Numbered from the stretch's first letter, positions 10,576-23,168 are shown. The stretch: DNA of 64,000 bases from Adenophora triphylla var. japonica (GCA_022495995.1 JAFEMH010005403.1:1-64000); one strand, 5' to 3'. A program made the numbers and translations. Notes: generated by a model not told the origin, from the sequence alone.

Positions 10576-13500
10576 ATAATGTTCTTTAGAAAAGTAGTTG
10601 ACTAAGATATGCTTTCATACTGTCTTTGTGCTTACCTGTAGGCTATAGGAAGGACTGAGGCTACGGCTGATGGTGATGAAGAGTTGTTGGATTGCCGTTC
10701 GCGGGGCAGTCTTTGTTAGCGATTTGCTGCATTTGTTAGTAGAGAGGAAGATGCATATATGACATTCATGATGACAGATGCATGCATAGAACCAAAATGC
10801 TTATGAGAGTATCACTGCATATGTTCGCGAGATGGTGCATTTACTTGCTTTTGGAGATGTACTTAGCCTAAGCTTTTTGCAGAGAAATTATGATTTATGA
10901 TCGTCAATCACTTAGGATTGTTCCTATTGATTCAAGTTTTGCGCATGCTACATGAACCCTGGGGAGATTTTTTGTGGGGATGCATGGCGATGAGAGGGGA
11001 TGTATTGGGATGTATGTGTCTGGAAACTGTTTGGAATAGATTTTGAGCGAGTGGGGGGGTGAGAGCCCTCGATCGTGATTTAAACAGCGGTTGTTAATGA
11101 GGTTTTGTTAACAGTATCACATGGACCTCAATTTTGATGAGATTGGATTCGGATCCCGGGTCTTGGTTGAAATTTTCCCTCTCAATCTTGGTCATTTGAA
11201 GCTGATGCCGACAGGCTCTAGAGTACGTCGACATGAGTGAAACTTCTTTCATTTGGGTGAGCTGTGACTTGGCCGAAACCTTGTTCGGAAATTGATTTGA
11301 TGAAATTGCTAATGCCGGGAGAAACCCAGATCTTACATTCCGATGCTACGGGAAGCTGCTATGTACCAAGTTCTGAAGCTGAAAATCTAGTTGTTGATGT
11401 GACTAGACCTTTCTTGTGACTTGATAAAATTCAGGTCCAAAGGACCAGCTTGACAAAGCCCCCGGATCCTATTAAAACGAAGAAAGATTCCTCCTTTGGC
11501 AAAGCCTCGGTTTGAAGAACTGAGTAGGCAAAGCCCAGATTTTGAAGAAGTAACTTGGCGAAGCCCCAATCTTATAACCTTGTTGTGATTCCGACATAAT
11601 TAGCAGAGTCCCAATCTGATTGGTAATGCAAAGCGATCCTGAAAATAATCTGATAAAGATCGAATCTATCTCGTAGTGAAGAACCCAATGTGGACCCAAA
11701 GATGACTATAGAAGCCCCAACTTGAAGGGGGCGTACAGAGAACACAGGAGAACCGCTTAGCAAATCCCCGGCGTGAAGAAATCTGAGCCCTCTTATTGCA
11801 GACGAGTCATTATGTGGCCGAGGAGGCACCCATCTTTCGCACCTTAGTCAATCAGTCACTGGACAAGACTCGTGCAGGGGCATATCTTTTGAAAGGTGGG
11901 AATGTCTCCCGAATTTGTGTATGACACTCTCGCTTTTGGGTTTGACTCTTTTGAGAGAGTATAAGCATAACAAGGTGTGGAAAAGTGTATGGAAGCCCTT
12001 GCTGACAGAAAAACAGTGTTTGGCTCTATCTTCCTATAATGTAGAAAGAGAAGACTTGTCGAGACACTTGAAAACTTGTCTTATTCATGATGATCACAAG
12101 GCTGCTTAAAACTCTTTATTGATGTTCGGGTTATTCAAACACTAAATCTGATATGAACAAATATTTTGATTAATCACAAGGAGAAAATCAACTGATATCG
12201 AGAATCAAGCTCGGACGGATGGGAAGTGTATAGGAACGGTCCTTGATGAGACCGGATTTTTTTGAGATTTGTTTGTGATTTCGACCGGACCAATTATGGT
12301 TGCCTACGTTCCCTCCATTATGAAGAGCTCAGGTCGCCGTAGTTCGGGCTTATCCCGATTGAAAAGAGAACGAATGTTGAAATTTCGAGATTTTAAGGAC
12401 CTTTGAGGATTTTGAGAATTGGAGAATTGAAGATCATGTCCCCTTGGAATGTCCATGAAAGACACGGACGCGAAGCCCCAGTGGGACATCCGCGGCAAGT
12501 GTTTGTGGAAGAGAAATGAAATATGCTCACATGAAATGCCAAATGAATGGATTGAATTTGCACAATCTTTGATTGATGATCTTTTGAACCGAGATGGATT
12601 TGGCTCTGATTTAAGCAAGCACTGAAGTATTAATTTGATTTAGATCCTGAAGATATTAGAATGAAACTGCTATCCGGTAGGAACTGTAGCTGGGTTTTCG
12701 GGCTTTGATCGGCCATCGGGTAATTTGGAAAAATGTGACCTCTTAAGATGAGATGTCGGCTGGGCCTTTTATTGGCTGAAACTCTAAAGATGAGAGGTTG
12801 GCTTGCAGGAATGTGTTTGGGATTTCTAAGGTAAGGAAATCTGTGATTGCATCTTCATTGCCTCTAAATTTTGGCTTTGGCCGAGAGCAAGGGTAATGGT
12901 AATGGGAATATCCTCTAAAATCGAGAGGATGGCCTGGGCTTGGTTTAGGTAGGAAATATCCTCTAAAATCGAGAGGTTGGCTGGAATTGGTTAGAAGGTA
13001 TTGGTGAGAGAAAGTCCAAGCAAATCAGAACTTTTGAGAACTTGCGAGGATTCGGGCTCCTTTTGAATATTGGAGAGCCTTTTGAGAAGTCGGGGACTTT
13101 TGCTGAATTGTGAGGACCGACAGTCCTTCTTTTAAAAAGCCTCCTGAGACGTTGTGGATTCTTGATGAATTGTGAGGATTTAAAATCCTTTTCTCTCTCT
13201 CTCTCTCTCTTTTTTTGAAGCTCTTGCTCGGGCTTTTTTTTTTTTAATAACTTGGAAGGCCACCTGAGGAGTTGAGGATTATCTTTGTCCTTCCTTCATG
13301 GCTTGAGATATTTTGCGCGTCGCCGACTCTCGAAGCTAACTTCTTAGGCTTGCTTGGACTTCTCTTAGCATGGAGCAAAAATGATGGCTAAACCGGGTTT
13401 CAAAATACACCGATCTTGAAATGAAAGGGTATTGTTTGGTGAGGGTGAGGTAAAGGTTTTCCCTACGGGTGAACGGCTTCAACCGCAATCCCTACCGGAT

Positions 13501-13985
13501 GACGAAATTAAGTCTTCATTGCTTGCTTAAGCTTTAAATGAGAAAAGATCCGTGCAAATTCAACGAGATGATGAGGATGATGAAAGGAGTGTGAGCATAT
13601 GAGATGCAAGATGGGGAGTTGGTAAGCCCCAATTTGAGAAGGATATCAATTGATTTTCTCATTCCGATTAATTTAAATATTAATCATTTCAAAGAATTAG
13701 TGGTTGAGCAGCACAAGTGATCATCTAGGATAAAACCGTTTCAATTAAGTGTAACGTGGGTGTGCAAGTGATGTCTCGAATCTAGCAAGAAAAGAAAAAA
13801 GACTTATATAAAAGTTAGACATTTAATTACTATGTCCAAATGGACTAAAACGACAAATGTCCAGGAAGGACTTAGGTGAAGTATAAAAATACTAGAACCT
13901 ACAAGGGTTGACTAAAAGACTATTCATTGAGTTTAATTTAAAGATAGGTAGCCCCTAGTCTAACCGCTCTTTGTTGTTGGACCAT
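10576..13985 (-). other. Noncoding 3' region of element A between gag and the repeat arrays
   Basis: No family-recognisable coding sequence. Blocks match element B in order: 13860-13960 matches 55350-55450 (GACTAGGGGCTACC...GTAGGTTCTAGTA); 12300-12350 matches 56405-56470 (CCGAACTACGGCGACC); 12115-12240 matches 56570-56690; 11700-12075 matches 56700-57100; 11380-11500 matches 59440-59620. Pol would normally occupy part of this space in an autonomous Ogre-like element; it is absent. Confidence 0.75.
12720..13020 (-). repeat. Dispersed short repeat in the 3' region of A
   Basis: Several copies of CCTCTAAAATCGAGAGG followed by TTGGCTGG-like sequence (for example near 12910, 12960 and, diverged, 12730 and 12790). 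CCTCTAAAATCGAGAGG is itself a near-palindrome with CCTCT/AGAGG arms. Confidence 0.7.
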
Positions 13986-13989
13986 GCAT

Positions 13990-16148
13990 CTACTCTTCGA
14001 CGCTGGAGATGGGAGCTATTGCAGATCTTTCCATCAGGATTTCTTTGGCGATCTTTTGCTCAATCCAACCATTTTCATTGCCTGCGATGACTGGTTCATC
14101 GACCTCACACAGGGGCGAGTCAAATTTCATTATGCCCACAAGGCTTGAATCACCAAACTCGACCATGTTGACACTCATGTTGTTATTTCTAGGGAGCGGG
14201 TTATTGATAGTATTAGGCCCTTCAGGCACCTCTAACCTCCCTTGCTCAATCAAACTTTGGATGGCCTTTTTCAAGGGGACGCAATCATCTGTCAGGTGCC
14301 CATAGTACTGATGAAAGGCACAATGCTTGGAGGTATCCAAAGGAGCATTTGGGTTTCTTGGCTGATAATTATCTAAAGGCCGGAGTAAACCTTCTCTTAC
14401 CAAACCTCTGAAGATATAACTCAAAGGCATCCCAAAGCTTCCCAAGCCTTGGAGCCGGGATCTGGATGCATCAGGTTTCTTGGGAACAAATGAAGTGGCA
14501 TTGTTACAGTCCTGTCCCGCATAGCTAATTACTTCTTTACCTTTGGGCTGGGCAGGAGCAGTGTTGGAGGAAACAGCCCTGTATCTATAGGTAGGTGCAG
14601 CAGCCTGTTGTTGATTGTAAGCCTTCTCGAATTTAGCCCCGGAATTAACCATTGCGTGTAAGTCCGAGTAGGGGAAGTGGCTGAGGGAAGTTCTCAAATG
14701 CGGCTTCAAGAATGACTGGAAGATGTCTAACTGCTCCTCGTCACAGGGAGGGATAGCCATTTCGCTGAGCTTCAAGTTCCACCTTTTATAAAAATCCCCA
14801 ATATTCTCATCAGGGCGCTGCATCGTCGTCTGCAGGTCAACTCTGTTCGTCTCCCATTCCAAGTTGGCTTTATACTTATCGGTGAAAGTACTGGTAATTT
14901 GTTCCCAAGTAGCCCTAGCTTCAGGCTTCAATCGAAAGAACCATTTCAAAGCTCCTGACTTCAAAGAGAGACTGAAGTAGTCGGCCAACTGCTGGTTTGT
15001 GCATCCCTTAGCTTTCATTGTCAAAGTATAGGTGTCCAAGTGAGTTTTAGGGCACGCACTTCCGTCGAACAAGTCAAGATTGGGCATCACGAACTTGTGA
15101 GGCAGGGGTACAATGGAGTCCGGATCTGTAGGCCGGAAGGTAGCTTTCTTAGCGGTCAATTCAGCAATCTGTGCTTTCATTTCCTTGTGTTGTTCCATGA
15201 ACCAGGCCAGGTGAGGGTCCTGTGGTGGAGCCATAGCGCTCAAACCGGTGGCGAGGAGAGAGGAGTTACCACCTGGCGGCACACTCGGTGGAAGGGATAC
15301 CATATCTCGGGCATAGGTGAAAACTTTGTCCTTGGCCCAAATTACCCAGGGAGTGTAGGTAGGAGCTTGGGCAAAGGGATAAAACCCCGGCTTCTTTGTT
15401 GGCTTCCCATTGGCGAGAGAAGGTGGAGGCAGACCTGAGGTAGCCGGATAGCTCGGGTTTCCAGAGTGAGGCTTAAATGCGGGTTGCTGTCCCTGGTTGT
15501 TGAACTGCATGCCTGGCTGAGGCGAGGGTGTATAACCGGGAGGGTACTGCGGTCCTGGTGATTCCGATGAGAATCACTTAGGAGAGGGGCACCTGACTGT
15601 TGCCCTAGCCTGAACTGTGGTGGCGGCATTCCAAACTGTTGCCGTGGCACTCTGAACTGCTGTTGTGAAGGTCCGGATTGATCGGTCCCAAACTGAGGCG
15701 GGATCCCAACTTGCTGTGGCATTCCGAGGTACCCCCAACCATGGGAAGACATTTCCTACTAATTTTGTCCCCACTGAGGAACTGCGAACTGGCTTGTCCC
15801 GTCAGGCTACATGGGTCCATTAGTCTGTAGTTGGGGAGCTGGCTGACCCATAGACCGAGAAGCATGGGCTTCGGTAGTAGCATCATAAGAGGTTGGTGGT
15901 GGCATCCTGGAGTAGTCAGGGCGACCAAGATTAGGATTGGGGTCCTCTTCTTCTTCCACGGTGAAAGTACCATCAGGATTGAGACTGGCGGCCAAACCAT
16001 GGCTCCTGATAGCCTCCAGAAGGCTATTCATTTGTGCTTCCTATCGCAGTCTCATTTGTTCAGCCAACTGATTCCACTGCTGTTCTGTTTGGGGAGTCCC
16101 GGGAGGCGGAGTGATGTTGTCCCCATCGTTACCGGTGATGCGAGACAT
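13990..16148 (-). pseudogene. Element A gag polyprotein, with nonsense codons and one frameshift
   Basis: The start is the ATG at 16148 (MSRITGNDGDN), conserved in position with B. The frame meets a TAG at codon 36 (16041-16043), a further stop near 15808, and a one-base shift near 15560. After that, 15510-13990 is open for 506 codons. This main block has a proline- and glutamine-rich start, a retrotransposon gag/capsid domain in its middle (ALKWFFRLKPEA, WEQITSTFTDKYKA, GDFYKRWNLKLSEM), and a C-terminal zinc-finger-like CAFHQYYGHLTDDC motif typical of Ogre-type gag. Family role: capsid assembly and RNA binding in the cytoplasm. It ends without any protease or pol domain downstream. Confidence 0.9.
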
Positions 16149-17515
16149 TACGAAAATCGGAGTCGAAGCAAACGGTGAAGCTAACGATGCGCTTGATTCT
16201 TCCCAACTGATCAGACGGTGACCCGGTGCCCGAAACCAAGCTTTGTGAGGAGCTGCGGGGGAAAGATACGAGGGTTCAGATATTTGGGAATGAAGGAGGG
16301 TAGGTGTTTGGGCTCAAGGCTCATGTAGTTATTTGTTCTTGTTTACTTAAAACGTGTTTTATTAAAGCCTAAGCGGTTGGAAAAGATTGCTCTTCTATTT
16401 CGCAAACTACTCTGATTCCTGGATCAGCGGACCCTCAGCCTGTAACCCCGAACAAGGGTTCCGTAGGGAAAGCAGGTCCCACCGATCGAAAAGAAAAACG
16501 ATCCTAAAGTCTGGCGGGTAATCGAATTTCAACGAGCATTCGATGTAAATTACGGACAAAGATGACGTCAAAGGTCAAGATCGTGTTCGAGGGCTCGACG
16601 AAAAGTCGGCATGGTTTTGACTGATAAACTTCCATAACTGATCTTGACCCGTCGTCAGTTAAGTCGTAATTAGATATGGAATAATCGTTAATCCTTGATG
16701 ACTCAGTGCCATGCCGGGGGTCGGTGCATAAGTTGTGCGAGTCAAAGTCAAGGTCAAGGGGCCAGTCAAGATCTGGTCAAAGTCCGTGACGGAAAACCGG
16801 CAGGACCTCGACTGATTAGGGTCCCCGAAAGATATTGACTCGACATGCCGACTAAGACTTGACTGGCAAGGTGTATACACAGACAGGGCACGACACAGAC
16901 CAGACTAAAAACCAACCGGGTCTCGGACAAAGTGTGTCACGGACAAGTGCATGGTCGACACGAGGCTTCAAGGGATGTTTGGATAGTCCCGTGCTCGCAC
17001 CGAGAGGCGTAATAAGGCCAAACGGGCTGCTACTGGAATTTCTCCGGGTTAAGAACGTAGTGTGCAGTGTAAGGCCAAGTGCGCGTAGTGTGCGGCAGTC
17101 TATCTTCTTTTTCTGAGTAAAATAGAAATTTTCACATGTGTCTTAAAGAGAATGATGCATGCGAAAAATTTTGAAAATGATTTTTTTTTTTGATTTTTGA
17201 TTTTTTTTTTTGAAAAAAAAATTTTTTTGAAAATTTTTTTTCGAATTTTTTTTTTGAAATATTTTTGAATTTTTTTTTTTGAAAACAAACAAACACATAA
17301 GCACATAAGCACAAAATTCAAACTGTTAAGGAAATCATTCCGACAGTCAAGATATTGATTCTTCCGGGACAGTCAAAAGAACATGAAACGTGCAAAACCC
17401 ACACACACAGAGTGTAAACGTTTTCAAATACCGGGACGGAAGTTTGACCCACAAAAGCTTTTCTTTTTTTTTTTGAAAAGATTTTTTTTTTAAAAAAAAA
17501 GATAAAGCTCAATTC
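16149..17515 (-). other. 5' leader of element A
   Basis: Untranslated leader between PBS and gag. It contains long A/T homopolymer stretches (17170-17280 and 17460-17505) and a TGTGTGTGGG-CACA microsatellite-like patch. Segments match B 50640-51660, including the CACACTACG and ACGTGACC-like part next to 17050. No open frame resembles a protein. Long leaders are usual in Ogre-like elements. Confidence 0.7.
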
Positions 17516-17533
17516 TCCCCAGCGGAGTCGCCA
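17516..17533 (-). promoter_or_regulatory. Primer binding site of element A (tRNA-Arg)
   Basis: On the minus strand TGGCGACTCCGCTGGGGA, one base inside the 5' LTR. It is complementary to the 3' end of plant tRNA-Arg (acceptor CGGAGUCG plus CCA), the primer known for Ogre elements. Identical to the site of element B. Confidence 0.93.
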
Positions 17534-17534
17534 C

Positions 17535-19286
17535 TGTGATGTACCCGATTTTCAATTTTGAAAAATCAAACGGAGTCGCCACGCCGTTTTTAGTTTTAAG
17601 GGCCAAAACTTTGAAAAATGCCCAAAATTAGAGATTTGGGTTCGGAGGTCACGTTACACTCCGGGAAGAACGTTAGGGTTCACCCGGAATGCCTCGTAAA
17701 ACGAGTCTTCCTAATTTAAAACCATTTGTATGTGTGTGTGTGTGTGTGTGTGTTTATTTGGTTAAAATAAATGCAAACTGAGAAAATTAAAAATTGAGAA
17801 CTCTGGTAAGACATTAAACAAGTCCCATGATTTTTTAAAATGGGTTTAAGAGTTTTAAAATTCAGAATCTGGGGAAAGTCAGAGAATAAAAGTTATTCAA
17901 AACATCTTAAATAGGGTTACTGCAAAAGATTTTTATAATTGGAGATGATTTGATGGACCAAAACCTTCTGGAAATCACAGATGTGAAATCTGGATTTCCA
18001 GAGACTGCTAAACTGACCTTTGGAAAATAATTTGAACGAGGGACTTTTACTTGGAGGAAAAATAAAGTAAAAATATTTCTGGAATCCTCTGGATGTTGGA
18101 TATAAAAAGTGTTTTATAGTCATCTCCAAATTCCAATTTTCTGTATGTCCAAAAAATTAGACAATGGACAGAGGTCTTAGAGAAATGCTACTGGACAGCA
18201 ACATTCTCAAGAAGGAAAATGTGATTTTTGGGGGATTTGCATCTATGTTCACCCCATTTTCATCCCTAGACTTGATTCCACTACTTTGTGTCAAGTGGTT
18301 ATCATATCAAGTCATCCTTGGGGGATTTATGGGGTTTAAAACATGTCCTTTGCAAATGGAAAGGGGGATTTTGTAAAGATGAAATTAAAGAGAAAAATTA
18401 ACTAGAAATTTAAAGTGTGGACCATTTGAGATGGTCATTCATGGAGATGAACTCCAAAATGGCCATATTAGGTCAAAACTTAAGTTAAACTAGACATAAA
18501 GTAAATTAAGGTAAGAAAAGCAAGATTAACTAGACAAGTAAAGTAAAGATGTAAATTGAACAAGATGAACAAGAAATTAAAAGAGAGTTTTAAGGTTTAA
18601 AGAAGGAGGGTTTACCAATGATGGTTTAACCCTATCTTCTTGTGTTTGTGTTTGTGTTTGAATGGATTCAAGGCTTAAGAGTGTTTAGTGTTTATTAATA
18701 GAGTTGGTCAAAGAGAAAATAAGTAGATAACACTTAAGTCCTCTATGTTTTCTCTCTAATCCTCCTATTTAGTGTTGATTTAAGCTTGAGCTTATGTGTT
18801 TAAGAGATGTTTTGAGAGTGTTTGGTGAGTGAGATTTGGAAAAATGATTAAGAGAAAAGGGTGGCAATTAAGAAATTCCCACTGTTTTCTCTAATATTTT
18901 CACCAGAATGCTGTTGTGAGTGAATTGTGTTGTGTTTTTTATGAGGCTGAGGGGCTCTATTTATAGGCCACTGGGGGTGACAAAACCATCCGCGCGGATC
19001 CTTATGATGGCGTGCACTATTCATTTAATGCTGTTGCAGGCTTTGGACAAGAGGAATAAAATTTTCAAATACTCAACCAGATGTTATTTACAGATTACTA
19101 TTTTCGAATTTTTACCCTTTGTGAGATTTTTTACCTTGTTAAACTCCAAATAGCAATCCCCAACTTACCCTTGCTTTGTTAGAAAAGTTAGGTTTTGTTA
19201 GAAAAGTTAAGGTTTAGGTTAAGGATGTGAAGGATTTCGTTAGTTTTCTAACGAGAATACTAACAACTCAAATTGGAGCACTTACA
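17535..19286 (-). repeat. 5' LTR of element A
   Basis: 1,752 bp, nearly identical to 6559-8407 except for an 85-bp deletion near 17836 between short GATTTT repeats. TATA box TATAAATA at 18958-18965 (minus). A PBS-like TGGCGACTCCG lies in U5 at 17571-17581 (minus). Confidence 0.95.
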
Positions 19287-19291
19287 GCCTC
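19287..19291. repeat. Target-site duplication of element A (right)
   Basis: GCCTC directly after the LTR terminus ACTTACA; matches 6554-6558. Confidence 0.95.
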
Positions 19292-19968
19292 CAATGCCCA
19301 GTTTCCTTGCAATGGTAGCAAATCGCATCCTTTTGGAATTTGGGTTGAGGCTTCTCAACAACGGCAACCTTTGCCTCCGGTTTAGCAACTTTTGCCTTAA
19401 CCTTGGTTTTCTTGAACCCCTTTCCTTTATTCACCATCAACACTTGATTGGTTTTCTTGGCGATATTGTTCTCTGCATTCTTAAGCATCCCATGCAATTC
19501 AGACAGAGATTTATTCATCCCATTCATGTTATAATTCATAACAAACTGATTATAACTTTCTGGGAGTGAATGCAATATCATATCCGTAGCCAATTCCAAC
19601 TGGATAGGATATCCAAACCTTTCCTGACGTGCTTGCAACTGGAACATTTCCTTCAAATGATTTCCCAAATCATAAGCATCCATGTGTTCAAGGTCCTTCT
19701 GAAGGGCCTTACACATGGTAGCGAGCATCAAGCAACCAACATCAATAGAATCATCCATATGTTTCTTATGTTGATCCTTTTCAGCTCGAGTTGCATTAGC
19801 AGCAGGCTCGGGTGGAACGGGTCCATCGAGAATGTACAACTTCCTTTCCTGTTTGAGAACAATTCTCAAACTGCAGATTCAATCCACATAGTTGTTGCCA
19901 TTCTCTTCTAACTTGTCCTTCTCAAGGATTGATCGCAGTGATAGAGTTTGATTAGTGTTTACAGCCAT
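19292..19968 (-). pseudogene. Element C gag, broken by nonsense and by element A
   Basis: The start is the ATG at 19968 (MAVNTNQTLSLRSILEK), the usual copia gag start, shortly after a long leader. Codon 30 (19879-19881) is TGA where the family normally has Trp in a Y-x-D-W context. The frame then stays open for nearly 200 codons of gag (VLKQERKLYILD, LPESYNQFVMNYNMN, SLSELHGML) and ends in the zinc knuckle CYHCKETGHW. Element A is inserted at exactly this knuckle; the rest of gag resumes at 6553 and reads on downstream. Role in the family: nucleocapsid assembly. There is no intact gag. Confidence 0.9.
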
Positions 19969-20860
19969 TATTCTACAAAGATATGCAACAAATATGAACA
20001 CATATAAGTACCTATTTCATTTAAGAGATTTAAATAACGTATTTCATAAATACTCCCACTAAATTATATAACCTTATTATACAATCATGCATAATATAAT
20101 TTAATAGGCTAAGACCCAACTTTAATTTAATTTCAAGTCGGCTATGGCACGACTGCTCAAAATTAAACTAAAAAGGTAGATAACATTTATCAATCATATC
20201 ACCATATGACTCTTAGATTCTATATGAGATTATAGACATCATATGTCACATGTTTCAATCTCATCTTATGCCTTAGGCCCAAAACTGTTTTGATAGCCTA
20301 ATTGAGTTCAACCATTTTAAACGTATAGCAATCACCGTTTGCTCATCTTGATCATACAAAGATAGAATTAATGTACCTCGCTATGGCGTAGCCTATATAA
20401 AACTATCCGTGTACTCACAAGTGTTTAAAATGGGTGGCATAAACAAATTCAAATTTCAATGAAGGTTCAATTTTCATGTTTATCAATTAACATGGCAAGG
20501 TTGATTCATGAAAATTATATGAGCATAATTATGAACATAGGATGATGCAACACAAATCGCATTTGATGTGTAATTACTAGTACGTGGAATTGTAATCCAA
20601 AGTTATCCTACACTTCCAAGAAGTGCCTGTGGGAAAGTTCTTGGTTTCCAGCCCATATACTAAGTAATACATCAACCAAATTCTAGATTAATCACATTAA
20701 TCATATAATTCAATTCATAATCATGGCATATCAAAATATACAATTACTTCTATAAGCAAATCCCATATAAATTCATATTCTAAATCATATTCATCATGAA
20801 AATTAACATAATCACATTATATAATTATCATGATTATCTAAAATAAACATCATGAACGGG
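19969..20860 (-). other. 5' leader of element C
   Basis: AT-rich untranslated leader between PBS and gag, with no protein-like frame. A part (about 20560-20665) recurs, diverged, in sense orientation at 46908-47011. Confidence 0.75.
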
Positions 20861-20872
20861 ACTCTGATACCA
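20861..20872 (-). promoter_or_regulatory. Primer binding site of element C (initiator tRNA-Met)
   Basis: On the minus strand TGGTATCAGAGT, matching 11 of 12 bases of the standard copia PBS TGGTATCAGAGC, one base from the LTR end. Confidence 0.93.
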
Positions 20873-20873
20873 C

Positions 20874-22396
20874 TGTCGGGTTTCGAGGGTCCATGCGCAG
20901 CGGAAGAATGCAAATTAACTCGAAAAACCCGGAGCCTAGGATCCGTTCTAGATGATTAATTAAGAAGTATGAAATAGAAATACCAACCTTGTGTGCTTTT
21001 GTCGTTGATAAACGCGTTCCAACTCCAGATTGATGAACTAGTGAATCCTCGATGAACGATCCTTGAATCACGAACGTTAGATTTTGATTGGCGAAGATCC
21101 TCTATGTGTATCCACGCGTTGAACGAACCCTAGAACAGTTCTAGGTGGATTGGTAGATCCTTGATTGAAACTCCTTTCAATCAATGAAGAATTATGGAAT
21201 TGGATTGTATTGATTTCTCAATTCACAACTGAAAATCTCTCTCTTTTGTGTTTCTCTAAACCCAAAACGTGAGTATGACTGCTAGGGCAACCAAGGGTTT
21301 GTATTTATACGTTATAAATATTTTTCCCTCGCAAAAACCCTAATTTTAAGTCAATTACGTATCAGTTCAGCGCCGACGAGATGACTCGTCCACCAGGGCA
21401 CGAGTCGTCCCCTTCCACAATGCTTCTGATACATGCTTCCCCTTTAAGGGGAATGGTTGGTACAAAATCAGGGCACGAGTCGTGCCCATAGGACACTCCC
21501 TCTGATTCACTCGTCCCAGGCCAAGGGAATAGTTGGTTCTGGCCTGGGGACGAGTCGTCCCCTGTGTACAAAAATTCCATATTCTTCATTTTTGATAATT
21601 CGTTCGATGCGTGTGACCCCATAGGACTATATTATGTTGGCAATGAGTTCGATCACATCGATCCTCATAAGACATGAGCGGACTCTAGCAAGCCATCATG
21701 CCTACCCAAATAATATAATATCAAGTTCGATTTCCTACATAGAACATATCACAATCCCATTGTCACACGATGTTATATTGAACATGAGTCATGGTCCACG
21801 TCAACTCATATTGTTCAATTCTTTCTCGTTACCAAGTAAATTGATCAATCGAATGATATTAATCACATTAATTCATTCAGACATGGCCATGTACATCATC
21901 AATCTTACTTACGAGTGGCCTAGCAAACATCTCTCTTTACGAGGGACAAATTTCCATCTTGACTTATCATTCTTCCCAACAAGAATCCTATCATGCCAAT
22001 AATAGCCCTTATTGTTATCCGGTTAGAGACAACGTTAAACTATATCAAACATAATATTCATCGAGTGGAAGACGATGATAATCTCAGGTCAAAGGATATC
22101 AATGATATGACTATATGAGATTTAATTATGACATTCGACCATGACATAAATCTCATAATGGGTCAAGTCCAGTACCTTGTTCTCTAACAAGTACCCATGA
22201 ATCTAATGTGCATCTCCATGCATATAATCATCACATGATTATTCATTAGACTTCATACTAGTGTTTCATAAGTACTAGGGACACGATTATTACAATAAAC
22301 ATGCAAACATATATAATAATCAAAGTAATAATCTCATATATAAATGAATAATGACATTACAAATAATTCTATCTCTATAGGCCTAGGGCACTAACA
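20874..22396 (-). repeat. 5' LTR of element C
   Basis: 1,523 bp. On the minus strand it starts TGTTAGTGCCCTAGGCC and ends CCCGACA. A TATAAATA box lies at 21302-21309 (minus). The terminal 478 bp match the surviving 3' LTR piece at 3356-3833. Confidence 0.93.
21302..21309 (-). promoter_or_regulatory. TATA box of the 5' LTR of C
   Basis: TATAAATA on the minus strand, about 1.1 kb into the LTR from its start; probable promoter core. Confidence 0.6.
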
Positions 22397-22810
22397 CCTA
22401 CACTTATATGCATAGTGGCCGCCTGAGCCACCATTTAATGCGATGGGTACAAGCCGACTTATTGTTGTCAGCGTAGGTACAGGCTTTCGTCTGACTAGCT
22501 TTGGCTTTAACCGGGAGTCTGGTGAAATAACTAGGAGTCTGATTTGAGTCTGCGGTCAATATACGTTGGTCGCGGTCAACATGGTTGGCACGATCATGGA
22601 GATCGCGATCACGATTGGCGCGGTCACCTTGCTGACGGTTTAGCTGCCCGCGGTCTTGACTCTAGCGCTCTAGCTATCCGTGGTCTTGACTCTGGTGGTC
22701 TTTAGGAGATCGAGGTCTTGACTCTGATGGTCTAGAATATGCTACGTTAGACTTGACCTTTAGGCCAGATCAAGTTTTGGACCCGGTCTGATAGATCCGG
22801 GCTCATCACC
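22397..22810 (-). other. Possible gag-like remnant beside element C
   Basis: On the minus strand about 22530-22770 reads as Ser/Arg/Asp-rich peptide pieces (for example RANRDRDLHDRANHVDRDQ) over several frames. Such composition occurs in the basic linker of some Ty3/gypsy gag proteins. No domain is intact and the identification is weak; it could be simple GATCGCGGTC-type repetition. Confidence 0.3.
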
Positions 22811-22815
22811 CCTTA

Positions 22816-22974
22816 ACTCTAACCCCAATCTCTCTCTAATTTCCTTTTTCATATGCGATTCTCAAACTTAAATTGTACCCAAATAAGTTTTATTTTCCTT
22901 ACCTTCCCGATTATTAAATCCCATCTCCCCCTAACCCCAATCTCTCTCTAATTTCCTTTTTATACGCAATTCTC
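22816..22974 (+). repeat. Local direct duplication of about 45 bp
   Basis: CTAACCCCAATCTCTCTCTAA followed by TTTCCTTTTT occurs at about 22818-22850 and again at about 22931-22961, with about 113 bp between starts. No coding sense is seen from 22816 to 23260. Confidence 0.6.
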
Positions 22975-23133
22975 TACAAAAATCAGGCTCAAATCAGACT
23001 CATATTTAACCATATCACTGAGTTCGTGCAATTCAATCCATAAATTAAGAAGAAGGGGAGGAATATGAAATGGGAGAATCTGGATAGAAATATTAAGGTA
23101 TGAACAAAAAATGTAAAAGGAGGATTTGGGAAT

Positions 23134-23137
<4 letters not shown>

Positions 23138-23165
<28 letters not shown>
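23138..23165 (+). repeat. (GA)n microsatellite
   Basis: About 14 uninterrupted GA dinucleotides. Confidence 0.95.

Positions 23166-23168
<3 letters not shown>

Larger units (their letters stand above)
6559..19286 (-). mobile_element. Element A: non-autonomous gag-only Tat/Ogre-like Ty3/gypsy element
   Basis: A complete 12.7-kb minus-strand element. It has the 5' LTR (19286-17535), a tRNA-Arg PBS (17533-17516), a leader, gag (16148-13990), about 5.6 kb of noncoding 3' region with several tandem arrays, a GAGGGGCT purine tract and the 3' LTR (8407-6559). Perfect 5-bp duplications (GCCTC) flank it. No protease, RT, RNase H or integrase motif lies between gag and the 3' LTR. It is a large retrotransposon derivative that would need enzymes from an autonomous relative (inference). 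It shares LTR ends, PBS, leader, gag and 3' region order with element B. The two LTRs are close to identical apart from one 85-bp deletion, so it is fairly young. Confidence 0.93.
3356..22396 (-). mobile_element. Element C: Ty1/copia retrotransposon, interrupted by A and D
   Basis: Minus-strand copia element. Read 5' to 3' it has the 5' LTR (22396-20874), an initiator-Met PBS (20872-20861), a leader, gag (19968 down to 19287), protease, pre-integrase, integrase, RT and RNase H (6558 down to about 3866), then part of the 3' LTR (3833-3356). Element A (6559-19286) splits it inside the gag zinc knuckle, with GCCTC on both sides. Element D truncates the visible 3' LTR. C's own internal sequence is about 4.3 kb. 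It carries a nonsense codon in gag, a deletion in integrase and frameshifts in RT, so it is dead. The five bases beyond the 5' LTR are CCTAC; the partner target copy is outside the window. Confidence 0.92.

Noticed and set aside
17170..17290. Lys/Phe-rich short frames on the minus strand
   Set aside because: A/T homopolymer tracts in the leader of element A.
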